Below, in pieces: positions 35,119 through 44,701 of a stretch of 64,000 bases of DNA. Each line of letters opens with the position of its first letter. Positions within the stretch are counted from its first letter, which is position 1. Below the pieces are notes generated by a model that was given only the letters and a program-made list of their open reading frames with translations, searched no databases and was not told where the DNA came from. A program made the position numbers and the translations under genes. This stretch comes from Isoetes taiwanensis (taxonomy: Eukaryota > Streptophyta > Lycopodiopsida > Isoetales > Isoetaceae). The stretch spans positions 9,385,018 to 9,449,017 of the forward strand of contig JAJEKV010000041.1 of the NCBI GenBank assembly GCA_021234155.1, given 5' to 3'.

Positions 35119-36703
35119 TGGATCGCGTCCCTACTCGGTATCACGATGCACTCACCGTATACAAACAGGAGTTCATCCCCCATACTAGCTCCATACTGGT
35201 ACAGGGCCCTCCACAATCACTGCACTCGTAACGAGTCCCAGTGGGAAGAGTGAAGGGGTCATTTTACCCCGTCTCCCTCAGGGTCTACCTAGCTGCGGAA
35301 GCGTAAACATACACGTCAGTATACAACATAATCACATATACACCTCGAAGGGTGGGGCATCAACATCTCTGCATAGACAATGATCGATTATCGCACATAG
35401 GGGTCCTACCCAAGGCTTTCGGACTTCGAAGGGATGACTGGCGGCTTGGGTCTCGAGTTCATTGCGCATGTAATTCATGGCAATGGATTTGGCTGGCATA
35501 TGAACATGGCATAGGGTTGTCCACTCCATCCGCCCCTCCCATTGCACACTTTGCGCGTAGTAGGCTAAAAGCGTCGGGACTGGCGTAGCCCGCCGGATGC
35601 ATAGCCAAAAGGGCTATTTCTGGGTTTCATTTTCTCGCCCGATGGGGCGGGGAAGGGATCACTCCCTCCGAGAGATCTACATGCTGACTCAAGGTGACTA
35701 GAGGGCCACTTTGCCCGTGATTCGACCAACCCACACTGAAAAAGTGTACACCACTTCACGGGTGTCGAGTCCATGCCTTACCCGCACTCAGTGGTAAGCC
35801 ATTAGACCTAGTCACAATGATCCCTGGTAGGCCTTACACACCAGAGGGATCGTTCAAGAGTCAGGACACGAACCTCCTTCTTAGCCAGTCTGGCCCCTTC
35901 ACCCACAACCAGGTGTGGTTCTTGTACACAGGCCGAATCTACAGTGTGCTAGAGAGGCTAATCTAGGAGCATCTACTACCAAGCTTTAGGTCTCTACCCC
36001 CCTTCCCAATACAAGGAGTTCATAGAGATATATCATCTATATACATCACAAAAGAACTAAAGAACTAGATCTATTCTATATCATAGAGTTAGGTTCTTTA
36101 GTTAGAATCTGGTATCTAGAGATCTAGAGGGTTGCTATGGGCAATTTAATAGGCTAAACCTACTGATTCTATGACTAAAAGATGGTTTAGGCTATTAAAT
36201 TGACTAAATACCTGATCCTTGAGTTGCTCCTCCTGACCTGAGTTCGACCATCCTGCTGAACTACTCGAATCAAGGGAAACTAATGGTGCAATTCGCTCAG
36301 ACAGAGTCTGGGAGGCGGTTTTGGCTCTTGAAGCAGCCAAAACAGAGCTCTAAAACCCTAGGAACGAAAATGGCCAAATTAGGGTTTCTTCTACCTAAAT
36401 AGACAAGGGGGTTAGGCTAGAGTTTCCAATTATCCCTTTAGGCATGTGGGATAATTGGGAATGGGCCCACTTGCCTTTAATGGCTAGGTGGCAAAATGTG
36501 CCCACATGGAAAGGTGTGCCCACATTAATGTGCACATTGGTAAATGTGCACATTAATAATAAATGCACATACCTAGCAAGTTGCCCCCTAGGGGCTACCC
36601 ACCTGGCTACACGTCGGCGTACACGTCAGTCGGAGTGGCGTGTACGCGTGACGAGGCAGTACAGTATACATCCTGGGACCGTATACTGTGCTGGAACGTC
36701 ACA
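35119..36703 (-). repeat. 3' LTR (LTR B)
   Basis: About 1585 bp, ending AACGTCACA next to the polypurine tract. Its first 40 bp and the patch 35390-35740 look oddly altered relative to LTR C, with CAG/CTG sites changed; the rest differs by about 1 percent. Confidence 0.88.
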
Positions 36704-36716
36704 TTCTCCCCACCTT
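36704..36716 (-). other. polypurine tract
   Basis: On the minus strand AAGGTGGGGAGAA ends exactly where the 3' LTR begins, as needed for plus-strand priming. Conserved next to the old LTR at 22413. Confidence 0.8.
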
Positions 36717-37587
36717 GAAATGATGCTGTCCGCAGCATCGTGGGTCTCCCCACCTTGGAGTCTTCCTAATCTGCAATCAACCTGATGCATACAATATACT
36801 ACTATAATACTTACACATTTATCAAGATTACCTTAAGGTAATATTTTTAAACATTATTACGTCATTACTTATGAAATAACTTATCGATTCGTAACATCAT
36901 TAAACAAGTTACTCAATAGTTTACTTATCACGACAATTAAGTTTAACAAAGTTTCAATATTTCATATCTATAATTATTGTTCGAGGTACTCTTCATTCCT
37001 TGCAACACATTCCAACAAAATTTGTGTTGCAAGTCTTCGTAGCTCGACCTCCTTGCCCTCCGGAGCGCTCTATTGGCCTGCAGGTCGACACTACGTTAGT
37101 ACCATTTTAATTATTAATAAAATTTTGGTTATATGGTGACCACCCCACCTATCTACATGGATGCATGGCTAATCTCCCGGCATAGGAAGAGGGTGAATCT
37201 TCCATTATGGCCGTGGAGACAGCGCCTATATGCCTATATGCCGCTCATGCCTACACCTCTAGTTGCCCAGCGTGGAGGATATCCTTCCCGTATATGGGGC
37301 GTGAAGGATAGATTCCTCCTATCAAAGCATATATGGGGCTAAAGGTGCCTTTCCTATCAATGCATTCCTCAATGACCTTCTTTCTCTCGAGGTCGTCTAC
37401 TTCCGTGGAACAGAAGTAGACTTCCTAATCTACCTTCCACTCATCCAAGCGGAAACGCGGTCATGCCTACATTAACATTACACCACGCCCTAGAGATCAC
37501 CGTAGTGGTCCCATCATCGGTAACAACGCATGCAACCCATACCTAGCATAGGTGGCATGCGTAGATTAATCTTAACTATGCATAGAA
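36717..37587 (-). other. 3' non-coding region of the chromovirus
   Basis: About 870 bp between the chromodomain stop and the polypurine tract. A second GGTGGGGAG-like run is at about 36748. No ORF of interest. Confidence 0.6.
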
Positions 37588-38226
37588 TTAATCTACACAA
37601 ATCGACATGCCTGAGCCGATTTCTTCGGAGATGACTTTGCCGTCCCATTGCTCCATAAACTGTGGGTACTGTTTTACTAGATCTTTCTTAAGTACCCATG
37701 TCGCGTCTTCCACTGGCAAGTGTTTCCACTTGACCAAATATTGGAGAAACTCAGATCTCCTCGTTTTCTTGAAGGCTTTATCAAGAATCAATTCTGGAAC
37801 TATTTCCAGCTGCTCCTCCATCATTTCCAATAACGTTGGAGTGTCCAAGACTTCGTCTGGATTGGGGGTATGTTTCTTCAATAAACTCACGTGGAAGACC
37901 TTATGAATCTTTAGGTGTGCTGGCAAATCTAGCTTGTAGGATTGATTACCTACTCTCTTGACTATTCTGAAAGGTCCAGCCCACCTTGGAGCAAGCTTCT
38001 TGCAATTACCGATGCGGAGCTTCGCCTGCTTCACCTTGATCTTGAGCCATACATCATCTCCAACTCGGAACTCTCTGATTGTTCGATGCTTGTCGGCGAT
38101 GCTCTTCTGTCGACTTCTTGCTGCTAGCAGATATCCTCGAACTTCTTCCACGAGCTGCTGCATAACATCTGCTGTGAAACTTCTACTTTTGACACGGGGT
38201 TGTGCCAAGTGTCTGGAGTTAGGCAT
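37588..38226 (-). CDS. integrase C-terminus: GPY/F module and chromodomain
   Basis: 212 codons. WLKIKVKQAKLR, then RWAGPFRIVKRVGNQSYKLDLP (GPY/F) and HKVFHVSLLKKH, then a chromodomain of about 50 residues (ELILDKAF..EFLQYLVKWKHLPVEDATW..). Chromodomains at the end of integrase steer chromovirus insertion to particular chromatin, often H3K9-methylated. The first and third aromatic cage positions appear to be lost while the Trp of VKWK is kept, as in plant group II chromodomains. It is separated from the integrase core by a frameshift near 38124-38226. Confidence 0.92.
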   Translation of the reverse strand: MPNSRHLAQPRVKSRSFTADVMQQLVEEVRGYLLAARSRQKSIADKHRTIREFRVGDDVWLKIKVKQAKLRIGNCKKLAPRWAGPFRIVKRVGNQSYKLDLPAHLKIHKVFHVSLLKKHTPNPDEVLDTPTLLEMMEEQLEIVPELILDKAFKKTRRSEFLQYLVKWKHLPVEDATWVLKKDLVKQYPQFMEQWDGKVISEEIGSGMSICVD

Positions 38227-39056
38227 TGATAGCCGTAATTGATCATAAACGGCGACATTTGGGATGATTCCTGCTTGGTGCTATTGTAGGCAAACTCCAC
38301 CAAGTGAATAAATTCTTCCCACATACCTTGCTTATTCCAGACATAGTTCCGTAGCATGTCTTCTAAAATCCTGTTGGTCCGCTCCGTTTGGCCATCCGTT
38401 TGAGGATGATACGCCGTGCTCATGGATAGCTTCGTCTGAATGGTCGCAAAGAGGTCTTGCCAAAAGGCGCTCATGAATTTCGGATCCCTGTCGGAGATAA
38501 TCTCCCTTGGCATGCCATGAAGCCTGAAGATCTCTTTGGTGAAGAGCTTTGCTGTATCCATAGCGGTGTCTGTGGTCCTGCAAGGCACAAAATGTGCCAT
38601 CTTCGACAACTTGTCGACCACTACCATCAAGGCATCCTTCCCTCTTGCTGTCCTTGGAAGCCCTGTGATGAAATCCATGCTGATCACCTCCCACTTAGCG
38701 TTTGGCACCGCTAATGGCTCTAATGCCCCTGGGATTCGAAGCTGCTCTGCCTTCGTCTGCTGACATAGCTGACATTCCCTGATGTAGCGAGCTACCTGCT
38801 TCTTCATTCCTGGCCAATAATAGCTGCTGCGCACTTTGAAATATGTTTTCACGAATCCCCCATGGCCAGCTATTGGGCTGTTGTGCGTGTCATGGAGGAT
38901 CAATTTCCTTACCCCTGATGATTCGGGCACGCACAGCTTGTTCTTATGGTATAACAGGTTGCCTTCCTTCTTATAATGTTTGAAGGCTTCCCGCTCCTTA
39001 TCTGTTCTAGCCTCCCTAGAGAGGCTTGCCCATACTTCCTTGAAATCCACATCCAT
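38124..39056 (-). CDS. integrase zinc and catalytic domains
   Basis: 310 codons. HHCC zinc motif ([13 protein letters not shown] ... CQLCQQTK), then the DDE triad: Asp in [13 protein letters not shown], Asp in ISDRDPKFM and Glu in [10 protein letters not shown], with [12 protein letters not shown] in between. It joins cDNA to chromosomal DNA. The frame ends in overlap with the next ORF, so one frameshift separates it from the chromodomain. Confidence 0.93.
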   Translation of the reverse strand: MDVDFKEVWASLSREARTDKEREAFKHYKKEGNLLYHKNKLCVPESSGVRKLILHDTHNSPIAGHGGFVKTYFKVRSSYYWPGMKKQVARYIRECQLCQQTKAEQLRIPGALEPLAVPNAKWEVISMDFITGLPRTARGKDALMVVVDKLSKMAHFVPCRTTDTAMDTAKLFTKEIFRLHGMPREIISDRDPKFMSAFWQDLFATIQTKLSMSTAYHPQTDGQTERTNRILEDMLRNYVWNKQGMWEEFIHLVEFAYNSTKQESSQMSPFMINYGYQCLTPDTWHNPVSKVEVSQQMLCSSSWKKFEDIC

Positions 39057-40228
39057 TGCAAGGACTCTTCAATCTTCTTACCAAAGTCGCTGGAGAGCGT
39101 CGAAATTGTGTTGCAATGGACTCTAGTTGTCAGGGGGTGCCTTGAAAGCGCATCCGCTACCACATTGAGCTTCCCTGGCTTGTAGACTATATCAAAGTCA
39201 TACTCTTCAAGGAACTCCATCCACCTTCTCTGCCTCAGGTTGAGGTGTGGTTGCGTGGATACATACTGGAGGCTCTGATGGTCTGTATCCAATTGGAACT
39301 TCCTTCCCAAAAGATAGTGCCTCCAAATTCTTAATGCCCTGACAACCGCAAGCAATTCCTGATCGTGCGTCGGGTAGCGCGTTTCGGCGTCGTTCATCTT
39401 CCTGGAATCATACGCTACCATACGCTCTTCTTGCATGAGCACTGCACCTGTAGCTATCTTACCCGCATCTATGGCTACAAGCTTATCTTTCTCTGAGTCT
39501 GGCAGGGTTAAGACTGGGGCAGTTGTTAAAGCTTCCTTCAACAATTCAAACCCTGCTTGGGCTTTCTTGTGCCAATGCTCTGCCCAATCTTTCACCTTCT
39601 CCGCCCTCGTTAAGTCTGTTAGCGGGGCCGCTATCTTAGCAAAGTTCTTCACGAACTTCCTGTAGTACCCTGCTAGGCCGAGAAAACTTCTGACCTCATG
39701 CACATTCTTCGGTGCCGGCCACTGAATGACGGCTTCAATCTTGGCAGGATCTGTCAAAATTCCTTCCGCTGATATCACATGACCCAGGTATTCCACCTTC
39801 TCCGTTGCGAAGTGACACTTCGACAACTTGGCGTACAACTGGTGCCTCTTCAATTTCTCCAGCACTCTCCTTAAGTGTTGTACGTGCTCTTCAAGGGATC
39901 TGCTATACACCAAAATGTCGTCAAAGAATACAATCACAAAGGTGTCTAAGAACTCCCTGAAGATGTCGTTCATGAGCCTCATGAACGTCGCGGGGGCGTT
40001 CGATAAGCCGAAAGGCATTACCGTGAACTCATAATGCCCATACCGCGTTCTGAAGGCGGTTTTATGGATATCTTCTTCCTTTATCCGGATCTGGTGATAG
40101 CCTGACCTTAAGTCGATTTTGGAGAAGACCTTTGCACCTTGGAGTTGATCCATCAAGTCATCCAATCTGGGGAGCGCATACTTGTTCTTAATGGTGTGCT
40201 TGTTCAACTGTCTATAGTCTATGCACAT
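38909..40228 (-). CDS. reverse transcriptase and RNase H
   Basis: 439 codons. RT motifs [37 protein letters not shown] and the catalytic FFDDILVYS (usually YVDD). RNase H has [23 protein letters not shown] and DTDHQSL, so its acidic residues are kept. It converts element RNA to cDNA. The N-terminal RT residues lie in the preceding frame; the first break is near 40228-40344 and the next near 38909-39056. Confidence 0.93.
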   Translation of the reverse strand: MCIDYRQLNKHTIKNKYALPRLDDLMDQLQGAKVFSKIDLRSGYHQIRIKEEDIHKTAFRTRYGHYEFTVMPFGLSNAPATFMRLMNDIFREFLDTFVIVFFDDILVYSRSLEEHVQHLRRVLEKLKRHQLYAKLSKCHFATEKVEYLGHVISAEGILTDPAKIEAVIQWPAPKNVHEVRSFLGLAGYYRKFVKNFAKIAAPLTDLTRAEKVKDWAEHWHKKAQAGFELLKEALTTAPVLTLPDSEKDKLVAIDAGKIATGAVLMQEERMVAYDSRKMNDAETRYPTHDQELLAVVRALRIWRHYLLGRKFQLDTDHQSLQYVSTQPHLNLRQRRWMEFLEEYDFDIVYKPGKLNVVADALSRHPLTTRVHCNTISTLSSDFGKKIEESLQWMWISRKYGQASLGRLEQIRSGKPSNIIRRKATCYTIRTSCACPNHQG

Positions 40229-40343
40229 CCTTAAACTACCATCCTTCTTCTTGACGAACAGAATGGGTGCTCCAAAAATGGTGAGACACTAGGTCTGATG
40301 AAGCCTAGGTCGAGCAACTCCTGCAATTGCTTCTTTAGCTCCG

Positions 40344-41516
40344 TCAACTCCTGCTCGTCATTCTGTATGGGGCTTTGCTTGTCGGCTTCGTTCCTGGTTC
40401 GAGTGCTATCTCACACTCGACTCCCCTATAAGGAGGAAGCTGCTTGATCTCATCTGGAAAGAGGTCATGGAACTCCGTGATCAAGTTAACTATTTGCTTC
40501 GGCAGCTTGCTGAGCACCTTGTCTTCTTTGCTTTCTTCTAACTCCGGCTCATCAATCTCAAGCTTGAAAATGTATGCTACCTGCTCGCTCTTGATGCACT
40601 TGAACAGCCGTTTAGAAGACATACACTGCATGATGGGAACAACTTCTTTACCTGTGATCTCAATGATCTTGCCGTCGGGTGTTGGGAAGGTCACCTTCCG
40701 CTTTCCACAATCAATAATGGCCCCTGCTGGCCCAAGATACTCCATTCCTTTGATCAAGTCGTACTTGCCAATGCCCATTACTTCTGCTTCCATCTGGATA
40801 TTAATCCCTGGCAAGTCGATGTCGAAGTTAATTCTCTTGCCTGTTGTCTGCCTTACTGTTCCACTTGCTAAGACAACGGGCCTCGGCTTCGACTTTAGCG
40901 GTTCCAACTTCAACATTTCAACTATTCTGGGGGATGCGAAGTTATGGCTACTTCCTAAGTCTATCAGGACTATGAAAGACTTGGCCTTGGCCTTGCCTAC
41001 TGTGGAAATTACTTTATACTGGCTCTCTGCTTGCTCTGTATCTATTGCGCTGAAGCAAAGTTGCTTTTCTATGCACTCCTGCCTCTTTTCCTTGGGCATA
41101 GCCTGCAAAAAGGATCGCACTGCTTTGGAGTAGTTTGACCCCTCCTGCTTGTCCTTGAAGGACACCTGCTTTTTCTCCTGCTGCTTCCCCTGGTTGCCAC
41201 CATATGGGGCTCTAGCTGGACCTGGAGTGGCTGCCCTAGGGCTATAACTCCCTGTTGCCTTGCCTTTGTCCTGGTAATACTGATGCCTCTGCCCGCTATT
41301 CTGAGGCCCTGTTCCTTGCAAACTTATTGCCTTGGACTCTGCTTCTGATACTGTCTTAGGGTTTATTGCCCTTACAAGCTTGCGGATCTCCTCATTCAGC
41401 CCCTCAATATAGCTCTCCACTGCGTGCTTTTCACCCAACTTTGGCACATACAGCCTTAGCCTCATGAATTCCTCTGTATATTTCTGGACTGATTTGTTGC
41501 CTTGCTTTGCAATCAT
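40344..41516 (-). CDS. gag C-terminus, protease and RT start
   Basis: 390 codons. Gag-type helices (KYTEEFMRLRLYVPKL, AVESYIEGLNEEI), then a basic Gln/Gly-rich stretch without the usual CCHC zinc knuckle. The aspartic protease segment reads VLIDLGSSHNF: the expected D-S-G triad is D-L-G, a single TCA-to-TTA change, so this copy's protease is probably dead. The frame ends in the first RT residues (YRGVECEIALEPGTKPTSKAPYRM). Confidence 0.85.
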   Translation of the reverse strand: MIAKQGNKSVQKYTEEFMRLRLYVPKLGEKHAVESYIEGLNEEIRKLVRAINPKTVSEAESKAISLQGTGPQNSGQRHQYYQDKGKATGSYSPRAATPGPARAPYGGNQGKQQEKKQVSFKDKQEGSNYSKAVRSFLQAMPKEKRQECIEKQLCFSAIDTEQAESQYKVISTVGKAKAKSFIVLIDLGSSHNFASPRIVEMLKLEPLKSKPRPVVLASGTVRQTTGKRINFDIDLPGINIQMEAEVMGIGKYDLIKGMEYLGPAGAIIDCGKRKVTFPTPDGKIIEITGKEVVPIMQCMSSKRLFKCIKSEQVAYIFKLEIDEPELEESKEDKVLSKLPKQIVNLITEFHDLFPDEIKQLPPYRGVECEIALEPGTKPTSKAPYRMTSRS

Positions 41517-41582
41517 GAAGAGCTAACTTGTATCATCTTTGGACTTATGCTCTCTTGGGACGTGAGTGGCGCTTTGAAGGCT

Positions 41583-42140
41583 TTAGCAAACTTTTCGAAC
41601 ACCGCAAGCATCCCTGCTCAAGCCGTGTGCCTTTGCATACCCTTTCCACCAAATGCGTGCTGCTCCTTTCAGGTTGGCTGTTGCCACCCTGCCTTTATCC
41701 TTGTCTTTCATACCATAGGCGTTGCCATATTCGCTCATCTCATCGAGCCAAGCCTCTGCCTCCATGCGACGACTGTTCTCGCTTTGAGAATTGCTTTCGA
41801 GCTTCACGGCCTTTCAAACATTTCCCAATGCAGAGTCTACCTTCTTCTGGTAGTCAGAGGCTCTTGTGTCCCTTTGTCGTCCATCTGTGGTATCCCTCTG
41901 CCTTCCATCTGTGGTGACCCTCTGCCTTGCATCTCTACGGTCCTGGGCCTGCTCTTCCTCTTCTTCGGAGTCGGAGTCTGAGTCCAAGCTTGAGTCGGAG
42001 GATTCCGAACTGGAGGACCTCCTTCTCTTGCGCCTCTTCTTGTCCCTTCTCCCCGTTTTTCGGCTGATGCTTGAGGCGGTGGCGTTGCCCACCGAACCCC
42101 CCTCACAGCGTGCGGCCAGAAAGCCTTTATCTGCTCAAGA
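41583..42140 (-). pseudogene. gag N-terminal part (frame broken)
   Basis: Two pieces: 42140-41814, opening with no clear ATG and carrying a Lys/Arg-rich block, a Ser/Asp/Glu-rich block and a short TTDGRQRD tandem repeat; and 41807-41583 with the gag core GRVATANLKGAARIWWKGY. A frameshift separates them and another leads into the frame at 41516. The missing start codon may be real loss or sequence error. Confidence 0.7.
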
Positions 42141-42459
42141 TCCGTCCCTCATCTGTGATATTTCCTCTTAAGGGGTTATGGGTCCAAATTCCTCAAACAG
42201 GGTTCCTTCTTAGGGGTGGCACAGGCGGACTGTTCTTCCATATGGTCTCGGCGTTGTCGTTCCCCTGAGCCTAGGCCTCTAGCTGCATACACAAGTAATT
42301 CATGGCTATATGGTTAGTTTTACTTGTTCTCTTGCATTATTTATGTTTGTTGGTATAGTTGGGGAACAAAATACATCAACAAAACATTTAAAGTGCAAAA
42401 GAAATTATATTTATATTATATAATATTTTAGTACAAAAATCTCCGGGATCAAGAGTCTA
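42141..42459 (-). other. spacer between unknown gene and gag
   Basis: AT-rich around 42300-42440 (ATATTATATAATATAAATATAA on the minus strand), plausible 3' end of the unknown gene. No hairpin or TATAAATA box like those in front of the two accessory genes. Confidence 0.45.
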
Positions 42460-43976
42460 CTAATCTTGAAATCGCCGGTAAGATGGATTGTCCTCGAGGA
42501 ACTTTTTAACTTGGGTCGTTCCTATGGAGCGTCCCAAGTTCCTAAGGACGTTGGTCGATGTCCCGTCCTGCAAGGCCGTCACCAACTCTTCCATCCTGCG
42601 GTCGGAGATGTAGGCCGCGGTTACCGCCAATCTTCCCTGCTATCGGTAGGGCACGGCGAAGTCGAAGAGGTCAAGTGCCATTGCTCTCTTCACTAGGACA
42701 ACATAGTCGACATTTGCCGCTATTCGAGCATGCCTGCCGAAGCCTGAGAGTGCAATAAGCATGAACACTCCTTCTTCACCTCGTGGGCTGAATTTGCAGT
42801 GTATCACCGCTATTCTCCCATCCAGCAGCAGGGGCAGGTAGTACCTCAGCGACCTGTCGTTGTGTGTCGCAGATGATTCCCCACTTGCTTGGCCTCCAGC
42901 TCTATGCCGTCCGGCGTACTCGTCGACCTCTATCTCAGTCAGTTCTCGGTAGTCTGCAATTGTGGAGTCGACTCGCCTGATGTCAATTCCTGCTCCTCTT
43001 GCGCGGGGTGGTGTCGAGGGGCTCGGCATCAAGATGCTGGTGGTCTTGCCTCTGATCCCCATCCGTTCCTGAATGGCGAGGAACTCTTCTTCCGATGGAA
43101 GTTCTCTGGCCTCCATGACCTGTCTTATGTTGCTGTAGGCCTGGATGTCAGAAGTCGACTCCCCTGTGTAGGTGTCGGCTTCTCGCACTTGAAGCGGAAA
43201 GTCTGAGGCTCCCCGGACGATGAAGTCGTCCAAATCTGATTGCTGCCGTAGTTGGTGCAGTAACTCATCAAGCCGGAGCTCCCTCTCCCTGCATTCGGGG
43301 AGGTTCTGGATGTCACTGAGGAGTAGGTACTCCTCTCCGTTGATGATGATGGGGGCTAGGCTTGTGATGCCTAGCCCAAGTGGGGGAGCGACTCTGAGGG
43401 TCTGCCGGCTCTGCTCGATTTTGGCCAGTTCCTCCTCTGCTTGCCGCCGTTCTTCCTCTGAGTCGAGCTCCGTGTACTCTTCGTCGTCCGACTCCTCTTC
43501 TTCTTCTCTTCCTTCTTGCTCTTGCTGGTACTGCAAAAGCATCTGCTCTTCTGCTTGGGCTGCTATGTCCATGGGAGGGATAGAGGTTGCCCCCATTGGG
43601 TTTTCGGCACGGTGGGATAGGAAGATAGCTAGGGCGGCGGTGTAGGAGAAATACTTGGTCCTGTCAACTGTCAGGACCATGTAATCTGGCAGCCTCTGCG
43701 CCTTGTTGGTCAAGTATTTGGCGATGTTCGGGACATCACCCAAGGCTGCTTGAAGGGATGGGCGGGGAACAAATAGCCTATGCAAGGGGGGAGCTGCACT
43801 AGGGAGGGTCCTACCCTAGCTTGAAACTCTGCTAAGACTTGTCTATATGCTGGGGTAGCATTCAAAGTGGCTTGGACATCTATTTCTTTCCCAAAGACTC
43901 GGAAGATGTCATTGACATCGGCTTCGGCAGCATGGGTACTGGCGTTGTACCATCGCCTGAAGTCAGCAGTGGCCAT
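42460..43976 (-). pseudogene. unknown accessory gene of the chromovirus
   Basis: I do not recognise this protein. Start ATG at 43976 (MATADFRRWYNAS), 115 bp after a TATAAATA box. The first 65 or so codons are in one frame; a 6-C run (43786-43791) lacks one base relative to the continuation, which then runs 381 codons to a TAG at 42640-42642. The same frame stays open for 60 more codons (to 42460), so the TAG may be a substitution or read-through site. Features: mixed helical N-terminus, a very acidic Gln/Glu-rich middle (EEEEESDDEEYTELDSEEE), a second globular part (about 43300-42640; LRYYLPLLLDGRIAVIHCKF). No zinc finger, membrane segment or nuclease motif is visible. Confidence 0.6.
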
Positions 43977-44090
43977 TGATCTAGCGAAGAAGAGACTAGC
44001 AAACAGATGCAGAAGCACCTTAGGGAGCTGGAAGATCGCCTAAGTAGTCGAGAGCAAACTTGTAGGGTGCTAAATGAGAAATGGGGGACC

Positions 44091-44098
44091 TATTTATA
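44091..44098 (-). promoter_or_regulatory. TATAAATA box of the unknown accessory gene
   Basis: On the minus strand TATAAATAG is followed by a CCCCCATTTC block, with the ATG 115 bp downstream. The H3-like gene has the same box and block (46060-46067), so the two promoters look related. Confidence 0.6.
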
Positions 44099-44289
44099 GA
44101 AAAGGGGAAAACCCTAATTTTTGGGTGACCTAGAATTTACTGGGATTAGGCGATTCTAATCTATTAAGAGGTGCAATTGAGAATTTGAAGACTACTTTTA
44201 GGGTTTGAGCATGCTAAGATCAACTAATGGACCTATTGCAACAAACTGGAGATCATTTGGATATGGCATGGTGAAGAAAATGCTGAGAG

Positions 44290-44356
44290 GTCTCACACGT
44301 TGCGCCCAGACCGATAATGAAAAGTTCATTTTCTGCCCTGGCGCGACGTGTGAGAC
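44290..44356. repeat. 67-bp hairpin, type 1, before the unknown gene
   Basis: Arms GTCTCACACGTTGCGCC and GGCGCGACGTGTGAGAC pair over 17 bp with one wobble, enclosing CAGACCGATAATGAAAAGTT and an inner AATGAA..TTCATT fold. Type 1 has GACCGATA in the loop. Confidence 0.85.
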
Positions 44357-44489
44357 ATGGGCTCTAAATGGGCTAAACTTGATCAATTTGGGTGATCTAA
44401 GGGTCTAATTCTACTGGACTCGTCGAGTTAGGCAGAATTGACCCCTTATTTGGTCAATTTGGAGCTGTTTTGGGCATTTTTGGGGCATG

Positions 44490-44556
44490 GTCTCACACGT
44501 TGCGCCCAGCCCGAAAATGAAAAGTTCATTTTCTGTCCTGGCGCGACGTGTGAGAC
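44490..44556. repeat. 67-bp hairpin, type 2, before the unknown gene
   Basis: Same arms, loop GCCCGAAAATG. It lies 200 bp from the type 1 copy at 44290. Confidence 0.85.
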
Positions 44557-44701
44557 ATCGTCTCAATTTTGCTCAAAAAGTCCAATTTTTCCAAAACAAA
44601 GGCCAGAATTCAATATCTTAACCTAATTAGGCAAGATTAAACATATTATTTAACAAAGAAAATCCTTTATATTAACAAAATTTCTGTTATTTACAAAAGG
44701 T

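Noticed and set aside
41866-42171. Plus-strand ORFs opposite gag, the unknown gene and the H3-like gene (also 43220-43645, 45382-46056)
   Set aside because: Ser/Cys/Leu-rich mirror translations of acidic Glu-rich minus-strand genes.
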